From assembly GCF_037975245.1 (NCBI RefSeq), contig NC_092574.1:12177213-12241212 (forward strand): a DNA stretch of 64,000 nucleotides. Direction: 5' to 3'. Positions 25,413-38,382 of this stretch are shown here, piece by piece. The notes under the pieces are model-generated. The model saw nothing but the letters and a program-made list of their open reading frames with translations, searched no databases and was not told the DNA's origin. How positions within the stretch are numbered: the stretch's first letter is position 1; every line of letters begins with the position of its first letter. The DNA comes from Apostichopus japonicus (taxonomy: Eukaryota; Echinodermata; Holothuroidea; Aspidochirotida; Stichopodidae). Made by a program: the position numbers and the translations under genes.

Positions 25413-27500
25413 ATGTCTGAGCAGAAAAAGGTAATGTATCACCATGCATGTGCTGTTGAGGAGTTCACCACCCAATGTGATATATGAGTCTAACTCCTAC
25501 ACCAAACATCGAGAACAATATTTTTTTTGTTCCTTGTAAACAAAGCTAACAAAAGTTAGGCTAGGCCTAACCGATTAGTCACAATGATATAGGCCTAGGC
25601 TAGGAAGCCTATAACCGGCCGTTGGGCTCGAACATGCCCAACGGTAGGAACACAGGACTAGCGTTACAACATGCACACAGCAGCGATCCGAAATTCGCGA
25701 ATCGAAATAAGCATTTCCAGAACAATAACCTCGATTCCATGCCTTTCGGAAATATAAGTTGAACTGAAATGAATTTTCTCCAAACGCAAGGTTATTATCT
25801 AGACACAGACATAGTAACGTAGGCCTAAATGAATTCACGAAAGTAGGCACATAACATCAATGATTGAGCAATTTACAACTGTTTTGCCTGTACTACTATA
25901 CGCGGGGACGTGTCATTCCTCCATCGGTACTTTCCGCCATAGAAAATGTGCTCTTTTTGCCATAGAAAATGTGCCATTCCGCCATAAATTTGTATATGAA
26001 CTATACCAAGCAACGAAAAATCCACAAAATCAGTCATTTAAACCTACAATCAGAATCGTACTTTTTAATAAACTGTCAGCCTTATTTAATTCGATTTATT
26101 CAACTAACTATTATATATTTGAAGACAATCATGTATCAACACTTATGAACTTACAATTCAAACTATTCATTCAATCAACATGTACAGTGCATCAACTCCC
26201 CAATATTGTCTTAACTACAATTCAGGCTATCCAGCGAACCTTCACATTTAAAGCAGTGTATACTTTCCTTATCAGAGAAAGCTTCCCTGATACATTCCTG
26301 TACACCAAGGTCAAATCCATACCTTAAATGTACCTTTCCGCCATGGCCGAAAGAGTAATGGAGTATTGTCTCTCCGTTTTAGAGTAATACTAACTTTTTC
26401 TTTTTTTCTTTCTTTTTGTTTTTTTGTATCTGACATGAAGTGTTTTCTCTCCTTTTTAAAGTACTTAATGTAATGTAATCTACAGACTAGTTCCTTAACC
26501 ATCTCTCACTACTCGAGCTCTTTAATGATCTTGGGATTCCTATGGAAAGACACTGGTACACGGCACACAGAACTGACATAACAAATAACGCCCAACCCTT
26601 CAAATTTAAATGGAATTGTTTAGTGGAAAATGGGGTTCAGTCCTTTCGGTTATATCATTTCTTGCCTTTGTATCGCCCTTAGCATTGCCCTGTGATGAAT
26701 TTAAGTTCTGGTATGACAGTACATTTTGTGAACCAATAGTTCCCGCTCTCATACCGCACTGCAATTTATCATACCTTAGCTAGGCGTACATATAACCTGC
26801 GTATATAATTTTTTCTGACTTTTTTGTCAAAAATGTTACTTTCTCCAATTTGTTTTTTTTTGTCTGTAGGATGTGAAAGATGAATCAGAACACATCACCC
26901 TGAGAGTAATTGGTTCTGTGAGTATCAATCTTTCTTTGTATTAAAGACATGTAATAACATAACATCATTTACTGTAGCTTGTCAAACCATTTGCCTGATG
27001 ATCATTCCAACGTTTGACTCATTTTAGTTATTATTTAGCTATATCTAATACAACTTATGCAAAGCTGACATCATGAGGTAATGACATCAACCACAGCACT
27101 CGTGAAAATGGGATTTGAGTGATTGAATTCCTTGAAGCATTTGTGGGGATATACTTGTATTTAATTGCTCAAATTAAGCAAATTGATGCAAGACAATTTA
27201 CAATTTCTTACAAGACAGTTTTGGCACCTTTAAAGTACGACTCCACGATATCATACTTGCACTATGTACTACTGTGTACTGGTTAGTAATTTTTTTCGGT
27301 CGGTCCCCTGGTACCTGTGCCCATCACTAATGTATACTAAACAGTAGAATTTCCTGTGTACGAGTGGATGTTGTGAGAGATAATTAGTTTACCAACACCA
27401 TCTTACATATTTTTTCTTGCAGGAAGGTTCAACCGTTCAATTTAAAATCAAAAGGTCAACACCCTTGAGGAAGCTGAAGAAAGCATACTGTGATAAGCAG
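25413..27500 (+). CDS. SUMO2/3-type ubiquitin-like modifier, first three exons
   Basis: Exon 1 25413-25430 (MSEQKK), exon 2 26870-26917 ([16 protein letters not shown]), exon 3 27423-27500 ([20 protein letters not shown], then AYCDKQ). All joins are phase 0 with GTAATG, GTGAGT and GTATGA donors, and the exon borders fall at the same places as in vertebrate SUMO2. SUMO is conjugated to lysines by E1 SAE1/2 and E2 UBC9, mainly in the nucleus. The N-terminal VKDE fits the psi-K-x-E site that lets SUMO2/3 form chains. The last two exons (beta-grasp second half and the C-terminal diglycine) were not found downstream before or after the SAMD3-like gene. The gene may be very long, or this copy may be truncated. 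Confidence 0.85.
25905..26350 (+). repeat. Dispersed repeat with TTCCGCCAT ends, copy A
   Basis: Lies in SUMO intron 1. Starts with CCATCGGTACTTTCCGCCAT and ends with CTTTCCGCCATGG. The inner part (26100-26240) matches 41480-41700 in reverse orientation (shared AACTATTCATTCAA, CCCCAATATTGTCTTAACTA). A non-autonomous element of unknown class. Confidence 0.75.
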
Positions 27501-28054
27501 GTATGAAAGCAGGATCGTTTTTAGTCTACCAAGCCAAATTAGAGTCTGCAGGCTTTGGCCACAGATATTTGACCTGGATCTATAAACAAATCACTATATA
27601 TAAATAGTGCTATTGCAATGTTGGGCACATTTTCTGTCAAGTCCTAATTATTAGTTGTTTATGAGTTGCAATTTGCATTGTAAAGATCTGTTTGAGATAC
27701 AGACATATAGGTCTATTGGTTTGCAAACTTTTGGCATATCATATTGATTTGTGTAAGGCCATTTAAAACATTGCAGGCAGATGGAAATTAAAACTTACTG
27801 AGAAATTAACGTTCTTTTACTTTAAAGAAAATCTGTATTGGCCCCAAATTATAGCAAGCTATATTAGCTAGTTTTCTCGTGGTCGAGCTACTCTCCAAAT
27901 TGGTCTCAGACATTTAACATGAGCACACAAGATGACAGACTGTCCCAGTGAGGTAAATTTTCTCCAGGTGATAATGAAAACTGTTAAAGAATTTGAAAAT
28001 CTGGCATATTTGGGGCCAATACAACATACCTCTAAATTAGAAAATGCAACTTAC

Positions 28055-28214
28055 CAGTATTTCTCCAATTGCAGATCAGTTTCCTCACTTCTACTGCAGT
28101 CAGTATGTGGTTGATATCACTTTCCAACACAAATTGTAGATCTTCTGTAGACACAACACCAACCATCTGGGGGTCTATCTTGTCTATTTTGTTGTAAGGA
28201 ACCACTCCCACCAT
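28055..28214 (-). CDS. SAMD3-like family exon in inverted orientation
   Basis: Minus strand. IDPQMVGVVSTEDLQFVLES, then INHILTAVEVRKLICNWRNT, ending at a GTAAGT donor (28054). This is the N-terminal helical block that in this protein family directly follows LVETL. The plus-strand gene next door (28690 onward) has LVETLIDPQMVGVVSTE but then diverges, lacking the DLQFVL-CNWRN part. 36 bp (28143-28178) are identical to 28819-28854 on the other strand. It is thus either an exon displaced by a local inversion or an exon of a second copy. Confidence 0.6.
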
Positions 28215-28689
28215 TATCTCTCAGATTATGGAATTTATGAAATTGATACCTCCTTAAATGAGTCAGTTGTTACCTGTGTACCATTTAAAATCATTCTTGA
28301 CCACTATTCTTTGTTAGGTTATAGGGTTAACGGTGTTACAATGGTAACTTTAAAACATAAGCCAGCATTGCAGATTTAAGACACATACTGACAGTACATA
28401 TGGTAGGCTAACTATAAGAAACAAGTGCTATAAGTTTGTCTCCATTGATTTGAAAGTTGGTGCAAGAGAATAAGGCATCAAAGTTAAGATACATGGTAGT
28501 AACTAGCAACAAATTAAGATGGTGTAGAAAGCAGTTTATTATTGTGTGAAATAGTGCCCAACACTAGCTGTGTTTTTTTAATTTTGCAACGAAAAATTGC
28601 ATTAATTCAAGATACATTTCATACAGTAGTGCGCTTCGCCAAGTAATTTAGAAACTTCTTGAACATTTTAGATATAACAAAAAAACAAG

Positions 28690-31600
28690 ATGCAGTCAGA
28701 AAATTCACCTAGTAGTAGTGACAGTGACACCATCAAGCTGTCTGAAATAGAAGATGCAATTCTGTTTGTGCTGCCCAAAATAGGGGCAGTCAAACTTGCT
28801 CAGCTGGTTGAGACTTTGATAGACCCCCAGATGGTTGGTGTTGTGTCTACAGAACTTGGGACATACCCTGGCATAAAATGCCACAACAATTGACGGAATC
28901 ACTGACCTGAAAGAAACGACCAACATCTAGACTGCGAAAAGAAATGATTAGAATTATAATTGATCATTTTCACAAAGGACCGTCTTCTCTACCTCGAAAA
29001 AAGCAGTTAAGGATCCTGGCTCAAAAAATAATTGCAGAGCACCCTGAGTCATTTAAAGATGATGTTGGATCTAGCTACGATAGTTTGTTGGCTCAATTAG
29101 TCAATAGGGCAGATAACTTGTCACGACTGCCAGGTAGCCATCCTTTCAAGAGAGCGACTCAGAGTAAATGATAGTACTCCCCCCAAAAAGAGAAAAACAG
29201 ACAGCTATGGCTGCATCAGTTGGCAACCGGATACTTTTCCGGCTGGGGAAACTGAAAAAACACAACAGCAAAAAATGGAGGAATTGCAAACACTCCACAA
29301 ATCTGGTCAGCAGGGTGCTAATATCAAAGAACTAATGAATCTGACCTATACCAGCCAACGAAACATGATTAACAGTAAAGACTGTGTCCTTGTTGAGCTC
29401 ATGGAAAAGTGGCCATATCTCTTTGAGGAGGCCTACCTGCTCGATCATGTCAGTACATTAACTGGAGTAAACTTGAAGGAGAAAGTGGAAGAGTCAGCGA
29501 AAAAGAAGATACCAACACTCTATAGGTTCTTGGAGCAGCAGGCATCTACTACTCAGAGATTAAGGCAGACTCTGCATTCTATCAAGGATGTGATGGAAAG
29601 TAATGGTGATAGCTTGCCAAAGATTATTGGTTCCTTGATTCTGCTATGCAGATACTTTGATGATGACACAGCAGCAATTTTTGTCAAAGTAAGTTGCATA
29701 TTCTTCAGTAGTTATCGAACTGTGAACTGAAACAGAAATTGTGCATTTTTACATTCCCTGGAAAATGTGCCACTGTCATGATCTCATTTTTGCTTGTCTA
29801 CTGTAGGGCAATCAACTATCCTCTCCCAGTAGATTAAAGAAAATTCCATATATATATGAGTGAATTAGCCTTTTGGGCTTCAAAGTTGCGGAATGGCTCC
29901 TGATATTTCGAATTGCCATTTGACCTCATGTTGCACAATCATATATGTAATCCACCTTTAACCTTTCATGAAACTTGGACTCTGTTCACTCACAATCTGA
30001 ACAGAAAACAAGTTTATAACCACAGTACAGTATATACTGCACATCTGTAACAATACAGCAGTACTTAAAATATCTTCAGGTGGCCCCTGGTGTTTATCAT
30101 ATATGTAGGGGTCAAAGAGCAAGTTGGTGTTGCATAAAGTCAAAGGAGAGTTAATCAAACCTAAAATGTTGTCTACACTGTACAAATGGTCCTTCTTTTA
30201 CTCTTGAAGTCATTATATATATATATAGTGAGCAGAAGTTTCAATAATTACTACTTTTATTTCAATTTAAGAAACCTGGATCTCAAACTTCTGGGGAACT
30301 TGCTTTACCTGACACCCCGTGTGTTGTTACAGCTGGTAAGTGACATTATTGCAAAGAGGATAAACATCACATTTTGGGTATTTTTACCAGTGTCCTGGTA
30401 GTCAGTGCCAGGGCTCAAAATAGACGGGGGCGAAGAGCGATTCGCCCTAGGAAGTTGAAAAATCGTCCCAGAAAAGAAATCACAAGGGCAAAAAAAAAAT
30501 GCAAATACCGCTAAAATCGCCCTCCACATGTACTGCTCAGTACAGTCAACGGGCGCCGCATATTTTTTTTCTCCCAGCTAGGTGGGTGTCAGGGTACCCG
30601 GAAAAAATGTTTTACCTCGTGTTTCAAGATTTTCAAGAAATTACATATTGGATGTTATAACAAATGAATTATATACTCTACTGACAATGTTTTCATGTTC
30701 AAATACGTATGTGTAAGATAAGGTATAAAACCTTCCTCAATAATTTCTATTTTTTTTTTTCTTTCATTAACTTGTCATATAACTTCATATAATTAACATT
30801 ACTACTAACATCACACTGCTCCCGCTGCTTATGCTTGCTTTCCACGTCTATTGGATCAGACCATATAAATATTTGATTTAGCTCTTAAACAGTTGTTATT
30901 ACTTCTATCTATTATGCAGGCCCAGGGTTCGCATTAGCCGCGCGATTCGCGCAATTTGATCGCATTTGGAATAAAATAATTAATAAAAAGCCACTTGCGG
31001 TTGTTATTTTTTAGTTATCCCATCTTTAATCCATAAACATCTCATAAATTCCTTGTCAGCCTTCCCTTCTATGAAATAAACGAATGAATAAATAGTATTT
31101 TCTTCCACATGGTAGCCTAACACCACACTAAGTCAATGGGAAATCTGCCTAACCATCGGTTTGCAATTGTTTTTTTTTTGTTTTTTTAAATCACACTTTG
31201 CGTAGGATTTGGGTAATAAATTAGGAACCGGGTATATCGCTCAGGATGGGTACCTTAGTTATTGCTGTTATCCGTGACCACATGGTAGCCTAACACCACA
31301 CTAAGTCAATGGGAAATCTGCCTAAAAGTACCCGGGTACCCAGATATACCGGACAAACAATAAATTTTATTGATAAAATGTTGTAAAATGTAATCAATTT
31401 GTTTCTACAATTTATACAGGAGAAACAGCCCTCGCAAAACCAAAAAGAGCCCCCGTCATCAGTAAAACAGCCCAAAAATTATTTTGAGCCCCTCCTGGTA
31501 CTGTAGATATTTTTTTTTATATGTAGTATGTACTGTATAGTTACTGTACGTCATAAAAACAGAGAAGAGTGGTCAATTATGGCTACATAGTTTTATTGCT

Positions 31601-32913
31601 TTTCTTCCATTGCAGGAGAACCATGGGAAGCAACAAGGTTCCAAATTGCTGTAGACGGGCAGTTCATCACAACTGTAAACAACCCGATAGATGCTCTGTG
31701 TGTGTGGTTTTGTGCGTTTTATGTATTCAACCTTGAATACCCTGTTAACGCATCAGCTACTGCCGAATTTATTCAAAGGTAAATGTTGTAGTGCTGCTCA
31801 GTGAAATATTACAATAAGTTGTTGAACTAGGCCTTCAAATTTCATGGGGGGGGGGGGTAGGGCTAATAACTGTTGACAGGAAACTTTCTAAATCCATACT
31901 AATTTGTTAAAGTTAAACTAGTAAAGAGAAGTTTTTATGGGGAATATTTCTATAAAGATTTGTGCCCTGTGTGTTATCCACAAATAGCTTTGTATTGACC
32001 AGAAGTTTCGATGGGCACCATTGATGTAACATTAGTATTGTAGTGTGGACTGGAGTAGTCATTTCGTTCCCACTGAGGTACAAATTGGCAAAGGAACCTG
32101 TGCTTTCAGGGTGATGCGCATAAGTGGGTTGCACCGTTGTGTGTTACAGTTAAGTTTGTATGCACTATAAATCATCAAGGGAATGATAGATCCTTACCCT
32201 ATTGGAGGGGGTGACCCATAGTAAATAGATGAACCCAGATTGGTTTTGGTGATCATATCATGATAAGTAATGGGCTCCCTGGGTCAAGCTTTAATATCAT
32301 GATGCAATAACTTTGCAACCTATCAGTTTAAATTTCTTCAAAATTGGTTTGGTGATATTAGTAGATAGCCTACACATGCTGATGTGTGTTACACTTGATA
32401 TCATGCATATTTATGAGGATGCATGGCTTAGCATTATTTCTGAAAAGAAAGTTTTGAGTTCATGGAATTTGCTTTTGTTACTGTAATACTTTATTAAAAA
32501 TCTTCCTGTGAATGTAATCAATGAACAGCAGCAAAGAACAATAAAATGTTTTCATTCCTGCTGACAAAGATATTCAATAGGCTTTTGAATACACCCATAA
32601 ATAGGTTGCTTTGCACAAATGTGCTTAAATCTGGAATGGTCTGCAGATTTAGAACTTTACATTCCCCCATAGTTAGTGTGTTCCTGGGCTTGATGCATTG
32701 GGAAAATCTGGGATCATCACAAAATTGTCTTTGAAATATACTACCCAATATATGTATGTATAAGTAATGGTTTATCTGTTCTTGACCAGATTCATTGTTG
32801 GAATTAATCCACCTGAAGGAAGAGGCAAAGCAGCTAAAGGAAAGTCCATCCACCCAATTGTGTTAAGGATCAGTAATAAATTGAAAGACTTCGAAAGTGA
32901 ATGGAGCATATAA
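28690..32913 (+). CDS. SAMD3-like uncharacterised protein, multi-exon, partly disrupted
   Basis: Coding blocks: 28690-about 28854 (ATG; DTIKLSEIEDAILFVLPKIG), about 28931-29150 (MIRIIIDHFHKGPSSLPRKK), about 29150-29688 (KKRKTDSYGC, then ELMNLTYTSQRNMI, MEKWPYLFEEAYLLDHV, LPKIIGSLILLCRYFDDD), 30272-30335 (GELALPDTPCVVTA), 31616-31778 (FQIAVDGQFITTVNNPIDAL to FIQR) and 32790-32913 (FIVGINPPEGRGKAAKGKSI to stop). The last four have GT/AG borders with phases 0, 1, 2 that match. This order is that of proteins annotated as SAMD3-like in fish and invertebrates, often in many copies; their function is not known to me. Problems: an abrupt loss of homology after VVSTE at 28854, with stops, and a frame change near 29150 between SRLPGSHPFK and RERLRV. 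Product is uncertain; may be a decaying copy. Confidence 0.7.
31106..31325. repeat. 47-bp direct repeat pair
   Basis: CACATGGTAGCCTAACACCA-type segment at 31106-31152 and again at 31279-31325, identical by eye, within an intron of the SAMD3-like gene. Spacing 173 bp. Confidence 0.85.
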
Positions 32914-32914
32914 A

Positions 32915-33745
32915 ACTTAGAGGCAGTGATCAGTATGAAGTGTGTTGAGGTCGCAGGTAACACTTATGTCGTATGTGGTCATTATAGATGTAAGTGAGGG
33001 AACACAAAACTTGAAAAGAGGAAGGCATCGAACTGTATTCTCCTGAATTTCTCTACAGTGGTCATGAGATTTACAGGCAGTGGTCAATTTAAATGTGCTC
33101 TTTAGTTTGAGGCCACAGGTAACACTCCATGCTTGATACAGTTGATATTTGGTCATGATAATCTGTAGGCATTTTAGTTTAGGATTGTTCTTTGCATGAT
33201 TGAACTTGATGCTCCACATTCAGTGTGTACATATCAGTGGTTGTGGCACTTAGAGGCAGGGATCAGTATGAAGTGTGTTGAGGTCTCAGGTAACACTTAT
33301 GTTGTCTGTGGTCATTATAGATGTACAGTATGTGAGTGATCACAAAACTTGTTGAGAGAGTTTAGGAACAATTATTCATTAATGGTCCATGAAGTTTTGG
33401 TTCTGATGCTGATGCAAAATGGCTCATCTTTGTGACAGTTTTGTTGATATTTCATGAACTTCATATGTTATAATGCTTGATATAGTTAGAAGTTAATCCA
33501 CCTGGCAGAAAGGCAAATCAGTTATAGGAAAGTCCATTCGCCTATTGGTGTTAGAGATAGGTAATGTGTTGAAATAGTTCGTAAGTGTAATATGGAGCAT
33601 ATATAATGCTTTTCAAAAGAGAAAGGCATCGAACTGTACTCTCCTGAATTTCTCTACAGTGGTCATGAGACTTACAGGCAGTGGTCAGTATGAATTCATT
33701 AGGTGTCACAGGTAACACTCCATCTGGGGTCATTATACTGCAGAT
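32915..33745. repeat. Decayed tandem copies of the SAMD3-like last exon and its 3' flank
   Basis: 33490-33607 repeats the last exon (TTAATCCACCTG, GGAAAGTCCATTC, ATATGGAGCATATA) with deletions. The flanking block with GGCATCGAACTGTA and TCTCTACAGTGGTCATGAGA occurs at 33020-33080 and 33615-33680. CAGTATGAAGTGTGTTGAGG occurs at 32930 and 33265. Confidence 0.8.
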
Positions 33746-34122
33746 GTTAGTGAGCGTTCAAACATTTGCTGTCTTTTTTATTGAGATAGTTTAGGAACAA
33801 TTTTATGATGCTTGATATAGTTTTAGCAATTATGGTGTAAGTTGACATGTTCAGAGACATTGTCAGGAGAATGCTCTGGCTGTTTCATCTTTTTTTTCCC
33901 TTCTTTTTTCCTGTGTTGGAGCAGTCTGCGGTTGTGCTCATAATAGAATATTACCTTGTTGTGTACTATCACAGAAGGGACCTAAAAGAAGTGCAGTAAA
34001 ACCACACCTGCACAGAGGCATTGCTCCCTAATATATTACATGTCTATCACCCCACCACCCCTGATGAACTTAAAAAGATTTTTCTTCTTTAGTTCTGTTC
34101 AACTTTGCAATGTGTGAAAGCC

Positions 34123-34128
34123 AATAAA
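34123..34128 (+). terminator. Candidate polyadenylation signal downstream of the SAMD3-like gene
   Basis: AATAAA about 1.2 kb after the stop, past the duplicated exon copies. Weak. Confidence 0.25.
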
Positions 34129-34795
34129 GGATTTAATACTACTTTTCTTAAAATTTCTTCTTCATATTTCATCTAACAGAAACTTCTGAATAAGTGGGGG
34201 TTTCATTGTTTTGTAGTTTCATGTTGAGTAGGTTACTTAATTGAACACAAATAACAGTATGTTATAGCATTTATTGTTTGTTCCTTCATTTATTTGTTAT
34301 TATCTTTTGTGCTAATAGAGACATATTTGTAACTGAATGATTATATTCATTTGCCTCATTAGAATGATTAATATGTTTTGATTGTGATAGGTATCCAATT
34401 GTTTAAAGGTCTTGATTGTATATGTAATTGCATGTGACATGATTTTGCCTATAGTTGTAGTAGTAGTGGACAATTTTTAACAATTGTCAAAGTTTAGCTG
34501 CAGAGCATTAATTGAAAAAGCCTGTTGGTCAGTTAGGTAAAGGTAAGATGTAAGTTTTGAGAGGAAATAATTTGAAAATAACTAGTGTATGTGTTTTTAT
34601 GGTCATTTCTGTAATAAGAAAGTACGCGTCATATGTTTAGAAGTTACAGATACAGTCAAGCAAAATATAACTTGTATCCTTTATTTATAAAAAAGATAAC
34701 ATTACTATCGTTAATAAAGAAGTTAATAAAAAAAAGTTGAAGTAAAAACAGTTTCATTCGTGTAGGTGTATTCTACTGTGTGTACCGTGTGTACC
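34129..34795. other. Intergenic, no gene seen
   Basis: AT-rich sequence with nothing recognised. Confidence 0.5.
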
Positions 34796-34799
34796 TATA

Positions 34800-35225
34800 C
34801 CGTTAATTTACGTGGGTTGTCTGTTATTTTACAGAATTTGCACCGGCGTCCTGGCTGCCAGTCCCTTCACCGTTATATAACGTTACGGTTAAGTAACCGT
34901 TAATTAACATATTTCCCCTGTTAAATTACTGTTCACCGCGTAATTTTGCAGTTTAATTACGGTATTACACCGTGATTTTTGGCCAGTCAAATAACGGTAC
35001 ACCCGTAAAATGACGTGGCATTTCCCTGTTAAAAAACAATGCTAAAACTGTACGATTGCCGTAAAATTACAGCAATGCCGCGTAATTTACAAACCGTTAA
35101 ATAACTGTACGGTATTAACGTTTAATTTCGTTACGTTCGAAAAACTGTTATTTTACAGAATAGCACCGGCGTCCTGGCTGCCAGTACTTTTACCGTAAAA
35201 TTACGGAATTTTTTTTAACAGTGTA
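34800..35225. mobile_element. Foldback/MITE with CTGTTATTTTACAG and repeated CACCGGCGTCCTGGCTGCCAG
   Basis: The block TTTTACAGAAT..GCACCGGCGTCCTGGCTGCCAG occurs at 34830-34862 and 35151-35187 in the same orientation, with many inverted ACCGTAAAATTACGG words between and an AACAGTGTAC end at 35217. Non-coding. Structure and words are typical of a non-autonomous DNA element; superfamily not assigned. Confidence 0.7.
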
Positions 35226-35229
35226 CATT

Positions 35230-36185
35230 TTGTGCTACGCGATCCACGTTTTGCACATGTATACATATATATGCGTTCATGCAGCGATGGAGACCTGTTC
35301 GACTGGCAATCCTTGCGCCAATCTTTAGCTGGAATCTTGCCCTAGATTAGAGGTAAAGTTACTCGATACAATTGTATATAATAAAGTAATCCTCTCACCC
35401 AGATTTTAGACACAATGTACGGATTTCATCCGTCGTTATCAATGTGCGCGACGGACATTAATTTAAGGGTTTGGTTAATGTCAATCTGCTAGCCTACAGC
35501 CGATACGCAGACTATAAGTCCACCACATTAGCCATAACACCTTCAAAAATTAATAATTGATGTGACGATTTGATCGCGCTGTAATTTGTATTTCTTTAGC
35601 CCGCATCCCATCACTTATTTTCTTCAATTCTCACTTAGTAATCCTTGGCCAAAAAGCAAACTGCATTACGTGTAAAACTGTACAGCGGAGATCTATTGCT
35701 TTGTACAGCGTACATAGTGCCCACGGCCCCCACTCGTGTATTACAGCGATCGATGAGTAACGGTTTCCATGAGTAACACGCATGCGCGAGGGTTTGGATA
35801 CGTCTATATATGATAATTACCCCTAACCCTCCTAGGAAAAAGAATTACGGGTCCGGGTCACGGCCTTTGAGGTGTTGTTTTATTTCCAGGGTAGATCCGT
35901 CTCTATGGGGCTGGTCGTAAACTTTTCCAGGAACAGGCCAGCTTTCCCTAACAAGAATTGATTACAATTCAATCCAACGGAAACTAATTAAACGGAAGCC
36001 TCTCATGGATAAGGGACGTCTCTAGAGGGGGGTGTGGGGTGTCTCACCCCCCCACCCCAATATTGGTAAAACTGACTATAGTTGGAACTGTCGCACTCTA
36101 ATTTACCTAGGCCTATTCATATATTCTTGTAGCTGGTATGGCTGGGTGGAGAGCTGAGCCTCCCCCTTTTCAATTTATATGGGGT
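35230..36185. other. Intergenic, no gene seen
   Basis: Contains G- and C-run patches near 36030-36055. No exon-like segment. Confidence 0.5.
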
Positions 36186-36189
36186 AAAG

Positions 36190-36510
36190 ACCCTCCTTGA
36201 CGTATTTGATTGGCCACAGTGGACACAATTCGGGAATGTATGCCGACATTTATTCGTGTCGACATCAATTCGATTTAATGGTAACATAAATTCGATTTTA
36301 TGCATTCATTAATTCTGAGCTAATTCAGTAGGCAGTATTTATGTCTACTTAAAATTGATTTAATGTGGACATAAGTTTGAATTCATAAAGACAAATATTC
36401 GAATTAATGCTAGCATATATTCAAATAAATGCTAGCATATTTTCGATTTAATATCAGCATATATTCGATTTATTGTCAGCATATATTCGATATAATGCTG
36501 ACATAATATT
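36190..36510. repeat. Degenerate array of ATTCGATTTAATG/GCTAGCATATA words
   Basis: About 24-bp loosely repeated units such as ATATTCGATTTAATGTCAGC, more regular at its right end (36418-36500) than its left. Confidence 0.8.
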
Positions 36511-36514
36511 TGAC

Positions 36515-37160
36515 CAATGAGAGTGCAGGAATACAGGCCTATGTATTTCTGCATAAAATCACTTCCGACAACAATTCCGCCTGATCCGTGCTTAGATGGC
36601 AATTCAACAACCACCCCCTGCACGGGGTGACAAAGGAATGATTCACCCGGTTATCGACTATAGGTACGTCACTCCTCGTCACTATATATTAATTAATGCA
36701 TGGTTCATTTATATGCGCAAATCAGATAACAGGTGATAAGCTTATAATTAGCCCTTTGTTCCTATTCCGCTTTAGGTACATGTTTATATCAGGCGCAGAT
36801 CCTATGGGGGAAGGTTGTTACCACCCAACCCCACTACCCTTCCTTATCAACCCCATACACATTTAATAAAATAGCAACTTTCCGGTCAAAAATTTCCATT
36901 TTATTTTTCTGTCGAACGATCCCCAGAAAACCCTGGGAGTCGGCCTCACCGATACCACTGCCAGCTATACCCGCCTTTAGAAATCTTAGGTTCCCGCTTA
37001 GGAACGTGAGGTCAGGAAAGGGAGAAGTAAACTATAGTTTAGCAAACACCATGCCAACTGCCAAAATATTGATCAGTGTAATATGACAAGCCATTTGTAT
37101 TAGATCAAGGGCAATTTTTATATATATCGCCCAGGGGCCGAGCGAAGGGGTTTTTGTTGG
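36515..37160. other. Intergenic, no gene seen
   Basis: Unique-looking sequence without recognisable coding features. Confidence 0.45.
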
Positions 37161-37164
37161 GGAT

Positions 37165-37390
37165 GTGGAGAATTTGATTTGCCGACGGATCTAGAAGTGG
37201 TGACTGAAATGGGGGAGGGGTCTAAGGGGAGGGGGTGTCCCCCTGCCCTTTGGCAATTTTTTAGTTTTGAAACGTCCTTAGATGCAATCTGGTGCATATT
37301 TAAGTCAAATTTGATTTGCCGAAGGATCTGGAAGTGGTGACTGAAATGGGGGAGGGGTCTAATGGGAGGGGGTGTCCCCCATATAGATGT
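37165..37390. repeat. Two-copy direct repeat, about 141-bp period
   Basis: GAATTTGATTTGCCGACGGA (37168) and AAATTTGATTTGCCGAAGGA (37308), each followed by GGTGACTGAAATGGGGGAGG and a GGGAGGGGGTGTCCCCC block. Confidence 0.85.
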
Positions 37391-37394
37391 TGGC

Positions 37395-38380
37395 CTGATT
37401 ATCATGTTATTGTACCAGTCTGCGACCTGCGAGGTCAAGAATATGTTACTTTAAACTTCCTGTTATGTGTAGATTATGGAGGTGACTACTTGGAATGTAA
37501 TTATATACAACGGATGTCATGTGCTATATTCCTTATCGAATTCAACTTTAATCGTTTCCGTTTTGTTAACTGATTTATTAAGTTGGAATGAAACCAAAAA
37601 ATTCCCCCCAAAACCGGGTGATCTTTGGGGTATATTTTGTTACTTATTATCACTGTAATATTTCCTTTGCTGGTATGTATACAAAGGCTCCCGACATCCT
37701 TCCCGACTGGCATCTGGTTTCACCATATCTTGGAGGATGCATTGGACAAATCGAGGGGTGATTTTGTGGAAATTCCGAGGGATCCATAAACTTGTACTAC
37801 ATCACTGTTAATCCGGCTGTTCTAACTCAGTTACGAAGTTGTCACAATATATAGACAAAGAATGGAACATTTTAAGCAAAGAGTGGTTAGAGCTCTATGT
37901 AATCAAATTGAGAAGGAGAGCAAAGATTTCTTATAGACATGCATCGAAAGGGAACCAAGCTTGAAAGTAGATCAAGTTGCAAGTTTTTGTGCCAAGGCTC
38001 TATCTTGGGTAACTTCTCCCTTGCAATATCAAACGGTCCGACAAGTCACTGACCAGAATGTAAGTCGCTTTCGTCCAATCAGAGCGCTAGAAAGTAACAT
38101 GCGACACTGGTCGTTAAATGAGAGCACAAGAAGCTGAGATATGTCAACTTAATTCGACGTATGTCGATTTCAGGACTTATAGCACACTATAGGCGCACCA
38201 TATATGTCTCTACTGGTTTACTAGAACCAGTGTGTCTTTATAATGAAATATGGAAACGGTTGCAGCAACAACAAAAATAATAATAATGAACAAGAAACAA
38301 GGCAAATGACATTCTAGGATTAGTGTGAACATGTATAGAAAGTTTTACAGACAAGTATGTACAATATTCACATATCAGGG
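37395..38380. other. Intergenic, no gene seen
   Basis: Open frames of up to 85 codons here carry no recognisable domain. Confidence 0.45.
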
Positions 38381-38382
38381 GC

